64,000 nt of DNA, from assembly GCA_963575745.1 (NCBI GenBank), contig CAUYUJ010014558.1:271731-335730 (forward strand), given 5' to 3'. The notes under the pieces were generated by a model. It did no database searches and was not told the DNA's origin. It saw nothing but the letters and a program-made list of their open reading frames with translations. This stretch comes from Prorocentrum cordatum. Taxonomy: Eukaryota; Sar; Dinophyceae; Prorocentrales; Prorocentraceae. Of this stretch, positions 20,798 to 31,200 are shown in pieces (the stretch's first letter is position 1; the number at the start of each line of letters is the position of its first letter). Made by a program: the position numbers and the translations under genes.

Positions 20798-21600
20798 TGA
20801 AGACTCGGGCAGAGGGCCCATTCCATTTGTCCCGTCCCCTCGTCTAATACCATCTTCTCCCTCCCTTCCCCCTCCTCGTCATCATCCTGCTAGCGATCTC
20901 TGCGGATCGCTGCCCGCCCAGCGGTGCTCTGGTTGACATCCTGAAGGCTCCCCGACGAATGTGCCGTGCCACTCTGTCGGCAGCGCATGCGCCGCCATTT
21001 TGCGGCGGATGGGGGCTTGCGGGATGGGGGGGCGCGGGGGCAGTGGGAGTCGGGTCGAGCCCGTGGGGGGCCCCACCCTGGCCTTCGGGCTCTCCCCTGC
21101 ACCGCCTTAAGCCCCCCCCCCCCCTGGAGCCCCCGCCCCGCCCCCTGGGGCACGCGCCCTGCGTCGCGCCCTGGCAGGGTGCGGCCCCGATCTGGGAAGG
21201 CCATCGCAGCCCTCGCAGCCCGCGCCTTGATGAAACGGTCTGACGCTGAACGGCTCTGATGCCGGCGGGCGCTTTGCGCGACACGAAATCGAATACCGTT
21301 GAAGCAGGTCACGTTGAAGACAGGACTTCAGGGACTCTTCATGCAGTTCCGTTTAATGCGCTGAGAACTTTTTATCCGCCAAAGGTGCCTTCCTTCACCG
21401 CGCCCTGTCACATGTGCGTGTCAGACGCACCTTGCCGACTTTCACATAATTCTTCACGCTTCGCGTATCCCCACCAGCCCATTCAGAAACCCTGGCCTTC
21501 AGAGCTGACGGGGAAAGGGACGAAGAGACACACCTAGGGAAACAAAGCGAGCAAGGGGGTGGCCTTGGAAGCCCTCTTCGGGCCATCCCTGGGTGCCGCG
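20798..21600. other. No recognisable gene
   Basis: Mixed sequence with G- and C-runs (about 21,000-21,130). Open frames on both strands have no motif. Confidence 0.55.
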
Positions 21601-21765
21601 TGGGGGCGAGGGGAGAGGAGGAGGAGGAGGAGGAGGAGGAAGAGGAGAAGGAGGAGGAGGAGGAGTACGAGGAGGATGAGGACGCGGATGAGGAGGAGGA
21701 GGAGGAGGAGGAGGAGGAGGACGAGGACTAGGATGAGGACGACGCGGACGAGGACTCATGGAACC
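21601..21765. repeat. (GGA)n microsatellite
   Basis: GGA/GAG triplets with GAC and GAT interruptions, about 160 bp. Confidence 0.95.
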
Positions 21766-21789
21766 ATCTAGAGGTATTGTTGCGGCTGC

Positions 21790-23060
21790 TGCTGCTGCCG
21801 GTGCTCTCTGGGAGTTTGGGGGGCCCTCTTGGAATCTTCTTGGTAACCCTGGAAGGCTTCTTGGGATCATCTTGGAGGCCATCGATTACAGGATGGGGGG
21901 GGCCCAACTCAGCTCCTCTTGGGGCTCTCTTGGGGCTCTCTTGGGAGCCCTGGAGCGCCTCTTGGGGCAATCTTCGAGGCTATCGAGCAAAGGAGGGAGG
22001 GTCCCGCTCGAGGTCCTCCCCTCGGAGGCCACGATCCTCGTGTCGGGTGTCAAAAATTGGCCCTCCCAGGGGCCGATAACGGCCCTCCAACGACCCTCGA
22101 ACCCCCCCCAAAAAAGTCCAGGGGAGGTAGGGGGAGGGGTAAATCCCTCCCCAAAGGGGAAGAGGGGTTTTTGGAAGAGGAAAGAAATAATTTCGTTTGA
22201 CCACCTTCGCCCAGAGGGCTGGTGGGACTAGTACTATCCAGCTGCCTCCGGTAATTCTGCCGCCGTGCCAGCGCAGCATCCGGGATGCCAACTCAACTAC
22301 TCGAGAAGGCGAAGGGGGCCCCGCTCGGGGCTTCTTGGGGCAGCAGGCTCGAATTTTTGGTTCCTATTCCCACTCTCGGGCCCTTTGGGGGGGCCGTCTT
22401 GGAGCCCTCTTGGGCAGTCTTGGGCGCCTCTTGAGCCGTCTTGGAGCCCTCTCGTGCCGTCTTGGAGCTCTCTTTGGGGCCTCTTAAGCCGTCTCGGGGG
22501 ATTCCTGTCTAAAGGCCTCTTGGGCCGTCTTGGAGCTTCGGAAGTTCGAAAAGGCGAGAACCCAAAACACACTGAAAACGCGATCGACAATCAAAGGTTT
22601 TGCCTCTCGGGGCCCTTTTGGGTGCCTCTTGGGGGCCTCTTGTGGCCCTCTTGGGGCCCCCTGAGCCCTCTTGGGGCGGAAGGCTCGAATTGTCAGTTCG
22701 TATTCAGCCTCGAGGGTCGTCTTGGGTCCGTCTTGGGGCCCATTTGGGCATTTTGGGCGCCTCTGGGACCGTCTTGGAGCCTCTTGGGGGCCTCTTGGGT
22801 CGTCTTGGGGCAGTCCTGGTGGCCTCTTGGGTCGTCTTGGGACGCGGGAAGCTCGAAAAGGCGAGAACCCGAAACATGTTGAACAATTCGTGAAACATGT
22901 TTTTTCGCCTCTCGGGGCCCTCTTGCAGAGGCTCTTGGGGCTCTCTTGAGACGCCTCGGCGGCTTGAAGCGATCTTGGGCCTTCTTGAGGCCAAAGTTGC
23001 CTGTCTAGGAGCGATATTGGGCCGCCTTGGAGGCATCTCTGCGAGGGACTGTGGCCCCTG
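21790..23060. repeat. CTTGGGGCC-type repeats, plus orientation, with an embedded small repeat
   Basis: The CTTGGGG/CCTCTTGG words cover 21,820-21,990 and 22,320-23,045. Between them, at about 22,120-22,235, a GGGAGGGGTAAATCCCTCCCC hairpin (given here for its first 20 bases only: GGGAGGGGTAAATCCCTCCC) with GGAAGAGGAAAG downstream is also found at about 44,625-44,720, so it is a separate dispersed repeat. Confidence 0.7.
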
Positions 23061-23437
23061 GGGAAGAGGGACGGGGTGATGCACGCAGGTGGGCGCTTCC
23101 CGAGGGAAGGGGCAGCCCTCAGAAAATCACAGAAACCCTACCAGGCAGCACTTGGTATTCTGGCCCGCCCCAGCGTGCCATGGGGGCACGGTGGCGGATC
23201 GTAATTTTCTCTTTCGGCGTGCCTGCCCCGAACAAGGCGCGCAAGAGCCAGCAATCCCTGGCGCGCCCTTTGCAGTCCCCCGCTTTTTCTCAGCTTGTCT
23301 GAGTCTGGAACTTCCAGCTTGGGCATTCGATTCGTGCCCATCCCTTGCTTGGGCCCCACCCTGCAGCGCCCTCGCAGTGTCCCACGCAGGTCGCAGTGGC
23401 AGTCGTTAGACAGTGCGTGCCAGCGGGCATTCACATC

Positions 23438-23613
23438 GAAACAGAAAAAAACAGCACAAGCAAAAGCTTGCAGCGCTGCGCGCGGATTTCTTGGATTTGC
23501 GCCCGGTCGCCCTGGCGGTGCCTCCGGGTGGGGAGGAGGGGCCAAAGCAGATCCAGGAAATCTGCGCGGATCTCGGAAAGTTTATGTTCATGCTGTTGTT
23601 TCTGTTCCTCTAA
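23438..23613. repeat. Foldback (MITE-like) inverted repeat
   Basis: Outer arms GAAACAGAAAAAAACAGCA and TGCTGTTGTTTCTGTTCC pair, as do inner arms CGCGCGGATTTCTTGGATT and ATCCAGGAAATCTGCGCGG. The whole 176 bp can fold into one imperfect hairpin. No coding capacity is expected. Confidence 0.7.
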
Positions 23614-23875
23614 GGTTTGCCTCCTCACGGGTTCGCCTGTTTTGTTCCTGCGTTCTCCGCTATGTTACTGATTTTCAGCGCAGACTTCTCAAAATGGGCA
23701 GGAGCTGCCGTCGGTCTTCGTCCCCCCCCTCTTTCCGTACCCAGTTCGATCGTCAGAGTGGGGGGCGAACGTCCTCGGTGAATCAAGAAATCCGCTTTAC
23801 ATCGCCCCCCAGACCCCTCTCTGGATCCATCCTGGCACGTGTTTCACAGTGGATCCACCGTGGCGTCGAGAAGCC
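23614..23875. other. No recognisable gene
   Basis: Mixed sequence between the foldback repeat and the GGA tract; the open frame across it (23295-24404) is not motif-bearing. Confidence 0.5.
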
Positions 23876-24105
23876 TCAAGGAGGAGGAGGAGGACGACGA
23901 CGAGGAGGAGGAGGAGGAGGAGGAGGAGGACGAGGAGGAGAGGGAAGGGGAGGAGGAGGAGGAGGAGGAGGAGGAGGAGGAGGAGGAGGAGGAGGAGGAG
24001 GAGGAGGAGGAGGAGGAGGAGGAGGAGGACGAGAAGGAGAGGAGGGGAGGAGGAGGAGGAGGAGGAGGAGGAGGAGGAGGAGAAGGAGGAGACCGAAGAA
24101 CGAAG
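23876..24105. repeat. (GGA)n microsatellite
   Basis: About 225 bp of GGA/GAG triplets with rare GAC interruptions, followed to about 24,240 by CTTGGAGG-type repeat words. Confidence 0.95.
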
Positions 24106-24690
24106 AGGCCGAGAAGGCCGCCTCAGGAGGGCCTTGCTGGAGGGGTTCTTGGAGGTCCGTGGGCCGTCTTGGAGGCCTCTTGGGGGCGTCGTTGGCCTTC
24201 GTGAGGCCAGCTTGGACCGTCTTGGTGGCTTCCTGGGCAAACTTGGATGAACAGTGGGAAACCGACCCCAGCCCCCACAACTATGGATCTTATATGTCAG
24301 CATGTTGCAAACTTGCGGCGAACGCGCGTAAGTGTAGGCGCCTTGTCGGCGAGGCCATTGCCAGCTGCAGCAGGGGGGGGCCCGCGCGCGCGGCGACGTG
24401 CTGAGCCCACTCGACGCAGCCGCGCCCGCGCCGGCATTCCCATGGCCGCGCGTGCCACGGCCGCGGCATGCAGTTTGAGGCGACGGCGGCGCTGTCCCTC
24501 GCACGGCAGCGCCGCTGGCTCAGCCGCTGGCCCCCGCCCCCGCCCCCGTCGCCCCCTCGTAACCCGCCGACGGTGGAAAAGTTTAGATCGGGAGCGTTTC
24601 TCTTGAGGCAACTGTTCAGGAAAAAAACTTCTTGGTCGCTTATATAGGAAAGAGCGTGTTCTAAAGCTGCTGGCGGAAAACCAAGGTGGG
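24106..24690. other. No recognisable gene
   Basis: GC-rich with open frames on both strands but no conserved motif. Confidence 0.5.
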
Positions 24691-24694
24691 GGTC

Positions 24695-25390
24695 AATGGG
24701 GGTTCCCAACCCGGCCCCCCCCCTCGAAAACCGAGGGGGGGGTCACTACCGGTTCGAACCCCCCCATCACCCCCCCCGTCCATCATGAAAAGCGGGGGGG
24801 GTCACTACCGGTTCGAACCCCCCCCCCTCATCGCCGCCCCTCGCCGCCGGCGAAGGATTCCCGCTCCTCGGGACAGTGGGACAGCGGCGGGGGGACACTG
24901 GGACAGTGGTGAGGGCGGCGGTGTGGGGACAGCGGTGTGGGGACAGCGGCGGGGACAGTGGGACACTGGCGGGGGCGGTGGTGGTGGGGACAGTGGCGAG
25001 GGGACAGCAGAACAGATCAGTGGCGGGGACAGAAAGGACAGTGGGATAGTGGTGGGGACGGTAGCGGTGGGGACAGCGGTGAAGGCGGTAGCGAGGACGG
25101 TGGTGGGACAGTGGTGCAGTGGGGAGAGTGGTGAGGACAGTGGGGACAATGGAACAGTTGCGGGGACAGTGGGGGCACTTCTGACCGGTAGTGACCCCCC
25201 TACCCCCGGTTTTCTGGAGGGGGGGGTTCGAACCGGTAGTGGCCCCTCCCCGTTTTCTGGAGGGGAGGGGAGGGGTCGAACTGGTAGTGACCCCCCCACG
25301 GTTTTCTGGAGAGGGGGGGGGGGGTTCGAACCGGTAGTGACCCCCCCCGGTTTCCGGAGGGGGGGACGGGGGAGAGGGTTGGGGGGGGGG
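24695..25390. repeat. Inverted GGTTCGAACC repeats flanking a GGGACAGTGG minisatellite
   Basis: Left side: two copies of GTCACTACCGGTTCGAACCC at about 24,742 and 24,801. Right side: four copies of the reverse complement (GGGTTCGAACCGGTAGTGAC type, one mutated) at about 25,180-25,350, spaced by CGGTTTTCTGGAGGGG. Between them, 24,880-25,180, a minisatellite based on GTGGGGACAGTGGGACAGTG. The arrangement is that of a mobile element or expanded array with inverted ends. GGTTCGAACC also resembles a tRNA B box, but no A box or cloverleaf is visible. Confidence 0.7.
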
Positions 25391-25525
25391 GTTGCCGGGC
25401 CGGGTGAAGGGAGGAAGGGGGGGGTCCAGCAGAGGAGGTTTTCGAGGGCAGGGGGGGGGGGGGGGGGGGGCAGGTTCCGGAAGAAGAGGGGAGATTTTCC
25501 AAAGTAGAGCGGCGGTGGTCACGCC

Positions 25526-25529
<4 letters not shown>

Positions 25530-25610
<81 letters not shown>
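25530..25610. repeat. (TA)n at the left end of element 3
   Basis: About 80 bp of TA repeats with one CA interruption, directly abutting repeat A1. A similar (TA)n abuts the right end of the element at 34,044-34,092, which suggests insertion in or joining through TA-rich DNA. Confidence 0.9.
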
Positions 25611-25612
<2 letters not shown>

Positions 25613-25696
25613 TTGAGATTCTCATGGGTTTTATCTCGTCCCCCCTCCGTCCTCGAAACGATCTCCTCTAAACCGCCTCTCCGTAGCCGCCTCGGC
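25611..25696 (+). repeat. Split direct repeat A1 of element 3
   Basis: 86 bp from CCTTGAGATTCTCATGGG to CCGTAGCCGCCTCGGC, identical to 33,607-33,692 apart from one base (CGAAACGATC versus CGAAAAGATC). Confidence 0.9.
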
Positions 25697-25701
25697 TTAA
25701 G
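25680..25701 (+). other. Spliced-leader-like sequence at the end of A1, element 3
   Basis: Begins TCCGTAGCC and ends CGGCTTAAG; 17 of 22 positions equal the dinoflagellate SL, and all five differences are transitions. In A2 only the first 17 bases are kept, so the full match exists only on the gag side. Confidence 0.5.
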
Positions 25702-25813
25702 GGTGCGGGGGTCCCCAGAATGACCCCCTCCGAGGAGCCCGCGCCCGACTGAGCTCCCCCCTCGGCGCCTGGGGGAGCTCGTCAGCCCGCGCCGCCGCGG
25801 CGGCGGCACGGCC

Positions 25814-27643
25814 GTGGCGATGTTCGGCGCCGCGGGGGCTGGCGCGGGCGCCCCGCCTGGCCCGCCTGGGTTGGGCCCTGGCGGGGGGCTCCTCGGCGTT
25901 GGCGGCGGCGGAGCGCTGGGCGGCTTTCTGGGGCTGCCGCCTGGCGTCGGCGCCCTGCTCCCGCCGCCGCCTGCCGGAGTGGCCGCTGGAGCTGCCGCGG
26001 CCGCGGGCGGAGCCGCCGCAGGCCCCGCAGCACCAGGAGGCGGAGGCAAGGCGGCGGCGAAGCCCGGGATGGGCGGCAAGGGCGGCATGGGCGGCATGGG
26101 CGGCCCAATGGGCGGCATGGGCAAGCCGCCTGCCGCCCCGCCGCCCGCTGCAGGACGCGGCAGAGGTGCCGGCGCTGGAGCAGGAGCGCCAGCGGCCATG
26201 GGGGGCCCCGTGGTGCCGGGCCTGATCCCAGGGATCCCCGGGGTGGGAGCCCTCGTGGGGCCACCCGCTCACGCTGGGGGTGGAGCCGGCCTCGCCGTGG
26301 CAGGGCAGGCCGCCCACGCGGTGCCAGCCGCCGCCGCGCCTGTGCCCTTGGGCTGGCAGGCGGTCATGCCCGTGGCGGGCGGGGCGCTGCCGCAGTTCGG
26401 AGCGGCGTTCGCCCAGCCGGCGGTGGCGGGGGTCGCGGCGGTGGCGCAGCAGGTTGGGCCGTGGGTATACGTGCCCATGGCGCCCCAGGCGGTGACCCAC
26501 GGCCTCCTGGGGCTGAGTGCCGGTTGCCGCGTCGAGCTGGTGATGTACGACGCTGCCTGCCAGCCGAGCGGGACGACGACGATGACAGTGACAGGGCTCT
26601 ACCCACCTGACGCGGCAGGGGAGTTCGTGGAGTGCACAGTGGAGAGCAGCAGCGACCCTCTCTACCTGCCGATCCTGCAGGGCATCTTCGCGATGGGAAG
26701 CAGCGTGGTGCACCTCTGCACCCAGGGCGTGGCGACATGCTGTCGCACGACCTCTTGGCCAGGGCGCAACGTGGTGCACTCGGACACGCTGCGCGTGCTG
26801 GGGGCGGCCGGGCCTGGAGGCGGAGCCGCTGATGGCGCTGGAGCTGCCCCGCCTGGCGCCCTCCCTGCAGGAGCTGCGCCGCCCGCCGCTGACGCAGGCC
26901 CAGTGGTGCCGGGTAAGAACGCAGGTGGAGCTCCCAAGGGCTCAGGCGGTGCCGACGGTGACGACGTCGATGGCAAGACGGCCGAGGAGATGAGGAAGAT
27001 CGTGAATAGGCTGAAGGAGAAGCTTCAGAGGAAGCGCTCGATGGGCGAGGCGCTGGCCGAGCGCGCGGAGGCTGCGCTGGAGGGCCGCCGCAGCCGCAAG
27101 AAGCAGAAGAACAGGGACAAGGATAGTTCTGACAGTGCAAGTTTTGACGAGGCCCCGACCGCTGGTTCCGGCCGCCGAGTGCAGAAGCTGGCCCGCTCCG
27201 ACCCTGGGGCGCTCATGGCTGCGGGTTTGAAGCAGATCCGTGAATACTTGGCGCAGCGGGGCGGGGCCGACAACGATGATGAGCTGGATAAGATGGCGTC
27301 CAACGTGGTGCAGTACATCACGAGCGTGTGGCATGGCATGCACCCTCAGAGCGAGATGGGCGTGCGGAATGTGCGCGAGATGAGGATGGTCGGGGAGTGC
27401 CTGGACGCCCTCACGAGGGGCGATCTACCACAGCTGGGCGACATGCTGATGCAGAGGCTGAAGGCCATCGAGCAGGCCACCAAGGACGGGCACTGGAAGG
27501 TGGCCGAGCACCTCGAGCTGGTCGACTCCACCGACATCGGGCTGGCCAGCAGCGCCGAGGTGTCGGCGGCCGTGGCGACCTACTCGGAGGGCGCGAAGCT
27601 GAAGGAGCGCTTCACTCGGGCGGGCGCGAGGAGGCCCCCCTAG
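25814..27643 (+). CDS. Gag-like protein of element 3
   Basis: 609 residues from ATG 25814. Residues 1-210 are Gly/Ala/Pro-rich (PPGPPGLGPGGGLLG; MGGKGGMGGMGGPMGG) and likely disordered. Residues about 215-310 form a compact Cys-containing domain (WVYVPMAPQAVTHGLLGL ... GIFAMGSSVVHLC). After a second linker comes a basic coiled coil (EEMRKIVNRLKEKLQRKRS, then RRSRKKQKNRDKD), and residues about 445-600 are helical and capsid-like (GLKQIREYLAQRG, MRMVGECLDALTRGDLPQLG, HWKVAEHLELVDST). No zinc knuckle is present. Position and composition indicate the structural RNA-packaging protein; I know no named domain in it. The frame ends at TAG 27641-27643 and continues in phase beyond it. Confidence 0.7.
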   Translation: MAMFGAAGAGAGAPPGPPGLGPGGGLLGVGGGGALGGFLGLPPGVGALLPPPPAGVAAGAAAAAGGAAAGPAAPGGGGKAAAKPGMGGKGGMGGMGGPMGGMGKPPAAPPPAAGRGRGAGAGAGAPAAMGGPVVPGLIPGIPGVGALVGPPAHAGGGAGLAVAGQAAHAVPAAAAPVPLGWQAVMPVAGGALPQFGAAFAQPAVAGVAAVAQQVGPWVYVPMAPQAVTHGLLGLSAGCRVELVMYDAACQPSGTTTMTVTGLYPPDAAGEFVECTVESSSDPLYLPILQGIFAMGSSVVHLCTQGVATCCRTTSWPGRNVVHSDTLRVLGAAGPGGGAADGAGAAPPGALPAGAAPPAADAGPVVPGKNAGGAPKGSGGADGDDVDGKTAEEMRKIVNRLKEKLQRKRSMGEALAERAEAALEGRRSRKKQKNRDKDSSDSASFDEAPTAGSGRRVQKLARSDPGALMAAGLKQIREYLAQRGGADNDDELDKMASNVVQYITSVWHGMHPQSEMGVRNVREMRMVGECLDALTRGDLPQLGDMLMQRLKAIEQATKDGHWKVAEHLELVDSTDIGLASSAEVSAAVATYSEGAKLKERFTRAGARRPP

Positions 27644-28198
27644 GGACTCGGCGAGGGAGAGGGTGGGCGCACCAGGACGCCCTCTCCCGCACCGCCGCCC
27701 CCACAGATATCGAGTCCTGGAGCACAGGGGGAGAAGGATGCGCCGACGCCCGGATCGAGGAAGGACCGGTGGAGGGCGAAGCTCTGGCGTGGACGCGGCC
27801 GAGGGCGAGGTCGCGGTCGCGGGGACGCTGTCGAGGCAGTGAGGAGAGCGTCGCCGAGCCCGGCAGCCGGGACAGGCGCTGGCGAGAGATCTGGGAGCCC
27901 GAGGAGCCCGTCGTCCCACTGGCGGCCAGCACCTGGTTCGATCAGCCCTGGAGTGGATCGCAAGCCGGCCCTTCGGAGACCCTCGAGCCCTACTCGTCGC
28001 GTGAGGTTCGAGGACGACGTGACCACGGAGGCGAAGGCAGGCAACAAGGGCAAGCCGAAGGGCGACAAAGGACAGCGCCGCGGGACGCCACCTTGGCGCT
28101 CGTGGAACCCGAAGGGCAAGGGCGGCACGAAGGGACAGGCCCGTGGCAAGGGCAAGGACAAGGGCCAGGGCAAGAGGCCCAACAAGAATCGGAAGTAG
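27644..28198 (+). CDS. Basic gag tail, in phase after an internal TAG
   Basis: The same frame as gag stays open after TAG for 184 codons and ends at TAG 28196-28198. It has Arg/Gly repeats (WRGRGRGRGRGRGD, near residue 50), then PSSPTRRVRFEDDV and a Lys/Gly tail (NKGKPKGDKGQ; KGKGKDKGQGKR). This is a typical nucleic-acid-binding end of gag. Either the TAG is read through, or the tail is made by reinitiation, or TAG is a recent point mutation in an otherwise intact element. Pol starts 5 nt after its end. Confidence 0.6.
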   Translation, partial: GLGEGEGGRTRTPSPAPPPPQISSPGAQGEKDAPTPGSRKDRWRAKLWRGRGRGRGRGRGDAVEAVRRASPSPAAGTGAGERSGSPRSPSSHWRPAPGSISPGVDRKPALRRPSSPTRRVRFEDDVTTEAKAGNKGKPKGDKGQRRGTPPWRSWNPKGKGGTKGQARGKGKDKGQGKRPNKNRK

Positions 28199-28203
28199 AA
28201 TGC

Positions 28204-31200
28204 ATGAGCTTCGAGGGCGCTCGAGAGGCGTGTGACTGCACGTCCGACGGCAGCTGGGAGTCCGAGATCACCTTCTCCTCGTACCTTGAGGATGAGTGCA
28301 ACGGCGCCGCTCATGGCGCAGTCTCGGACGAGCCGTCCACGCGAATTCACGACTATCCCTACTTGAACCAGACGCGTGCCGCCAGTGAGCTGGGCAGTCT
28401 CTGTGGAGCTCCAGTTCGTGTTGTTGGACGCCGTCTAGCTGATCTCAGTACTTCTTCGCCCGCGTCGAGCGGGGCACTTGGCAATTTTGATGCGAAATCG
28501 CACGATGATATCCTCTCACCACTGACCGCAGGGAACGGACGGCGCGACCTGCTGCCGTTGCCCTGCGTCGATCTGACGATCGAGGAGTTGAGCATGAACG
28601 GCGTCGTGTTCGGCGAATCGAAGCCAGTCGATCCCTCCTTCGAGGACGACCTGAACGGCTGGCTGAAGCTCACCGTCCTGAGCCTGAACTTCCAGTACGC
28701 GCTAGGGGGCAAGCACCCGGGTCTCAAGATGGCCCCCTGGAAGGTGAGGCACGGGCCCGCCAGCGCGGTGCAGCTGAAGGCCCTGAGGTTGCTGGCCAGG
28801 AGTGTGGGCACGTTTTTGTGCCAGTACGAGGGCTCCGTGGCGAACCTCGACTGGACCCAGGAGCTGAAGTCGTCGGCAGTGAGCTACACGGGCATGGAGG
28901 TGTACCCAGCCGAGCAGCTGGACCGCGAGCGCCTCTTGCTCGCCCTGCCGCCGAAGGAGGCTTGCGGCTCGGTGCTGGCGACCGAGGTGAGCGAAGGATG
29001 GATAAGGAGCGCGCTGGAGCACCCGGAGTGGGTGATGAAGAGCCCCGCGGAGCTGGGCGAGATGCCCAAGACCCCGCGCGTCTGGGCCGAGGACGACGAG
29101 TGGGAGCTCATCGCGGCCGAGCTCGTGAACAGGGGCATCCTCGTCCCGATCGAGGCCGACGAGATCGTGAAGGTCAAGGGCCGTCGCGTGCTGGGCGGCC
29201 TCTTTGGTGTACGAAAGTCGGGACACGCCAAAGGCTCGGGGCCGCAGCGGCTGGTGATGAACATTATCCCGAGCAACTGGATGCAGGAGACGGTCCAGGG
29301 GGACATGGGTCTCCTCCCGACGACAGACAAGTGGAAGAGCATCATCTTGAGGAGCGGCGAGGTGATGATGAGCTCGTCGGAGGACCTCAAGTGCTGCTTC
29401 TACGTGTACCGGTTGCCCGCGGCGTGGCACAAGTACATGGCGCTCTCCAAGAAGGTGAGCAGGTCCTGCATCGGTCTCGACGGGACCGGCGAGGTGCACG
29501 TGGCCGCGGCCGCGATCCCGATGGGCTGGGTGTCGGCGACAGGCATCATCCAGCACATCCACCGGCGGCTGCTTCGTGAGTGGCTGGAGGGAGTGCCTCC
29601 GCTGCCCGAGGATCGTGAATTGCGGCGTGACCTTCCTCTACCTCCACATCGCGAGAGGGGCTCGGTGGTCTCTCAGGGCGAGGCGAGGCCGCCGGTGCGA
29701 GGCGAGCTGGGCCGATCCTACAGCGACGAGCGCCCACAGGTGTACATCGGTCGCACAGGGCAGCGGTACGGCTTCTCCCCCTCCAAGTGGGCGAACCCCT
29801 TCAAGGTGACGAAGATGATGCCGAGGAGCGAGGCCATCGCGAACTACGAGAGTCACCTGCGCGACTCGCCCGATCTGCTGGCCTGCTTGCCCGAGCTCTC
29901 GGGCTGTCGCCTCCTGTGCCACTGCAGGCGAGGGCAGCGCTGCCACGGGGACGTGCTGGTCAAGGTGTGGTCGGAGACGGTGCCGAAGGCGACGAGCGGA
30001 GTAGACACGCTCATGGCGGAGGGTGCTGGTACGGCTTGCTGGGTAGTGTGGCAGGTGTACATCGACAACCTTGACGTGCTGGAGGTTACCGACGAGGTCT
30101 CCGCGGCGGCGCTGAAGGCACAGGGCCCCCCCGAGGTGGTGCAGCTGGCTTGCGAGAGGTGCGCGCAGCGGGGCGTGCCCAGGAGCGAGGATAAGGCAGT
30201 GTGCCGCGAGCCTGTCAGTCAGGCCTTGGGCGAGCTCATTGACGGCACGAGGGGCGTGATCAGCCCGCCCCTGGAGTTCGTGCACCGCCTGCTGGGCCTC
30301 ACCTTCGCCACGCTAGAGCGGAGTGTGCTGACTCAGACTTGGCTGCAGGTGGTGGCGGGCCGCTGGGTGCGAGCGATGATGTTCAGGCGCGAGACGATGT
30401 CCGTGTTCGACGACCTGTGGCGTGCCGTGGTGCGCTGGAGAGGCGAGCGCAGGTTGCCCGCTCCCGTTCAGAGGGAGCTGCTGCTGGCCGTGGGGCTCCT
30501 GCCGCTCATGAGGTGCGACCTCAGGACGCCCGTGAGCGGGCTCGTCACCGTGTCCGACGCCAGCATGCGCAAGGGGGCGGTGTGCCGGGCTGTGCGCCTG
30601 CTCCCACACGGCGTTGAGGCAGCCAAGGCTTCTCGCAGGCGCCAGGTGGGGCGGCTGCAGGACGAGGGCGTGCTGCTGTCGCTCTTCGACGGGATCGGAG
30701 GTGGAAGGCGGGCCCTCGACATGCTGGGGCTGAGCGTGGCCGTGTATGCCGCGTCGGAGACGGACCCAGAGGCCTGCCGCGTGGTGAAGTACGCGTGGCC
30801 GGACGTGGTGGAGCTGGGCGACGTCACAAAGCTGAGCGCGCAGGACATCGCCAAGATCCGGGACAGGGCCCCGCACGTGCGCTGGGTTCTCCTGTTTGCT
30901 GGAGCCCCCTGCGTGGACCTCACCAGGCTGAGCGTCGACAGGCAAGGGCTGTCAGGAGCGAGGTCGGGCCTCTTCTACGAGATCAAGCGGGTGAAGTCGC
31001 TGGTGAAGGAGGTGTTCTCCGTGGAGGTCGAGGTCTTCGACTTGATCGAGAATGTGTCCTCCATGACGGCCGAGGATCGCGACACGATGTCAGAGCACAT
31101 GGGGCTGACCCCGGTGATGATCGACGCCGCCGACATCTCACACGTTCGCCGAGAGAGGCTCTACTGGTGTGACACCGACCTCATGACGCCGTGGCAGGGC

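Noticed and set aside
24740-25350. tRNA genes suggested by GGTTCGAACC
   Set aside because: No A box, acceptor stem or anticodon arm could be placed around any copy.
27328-28203. Pol starting at 27328 as a 1,657-residue protein
   Set aside because: The first part overlaps gag and the basic gag tail in another frame and has no recognisable content. The Met at 28204, just after the tail stop, is the better start.
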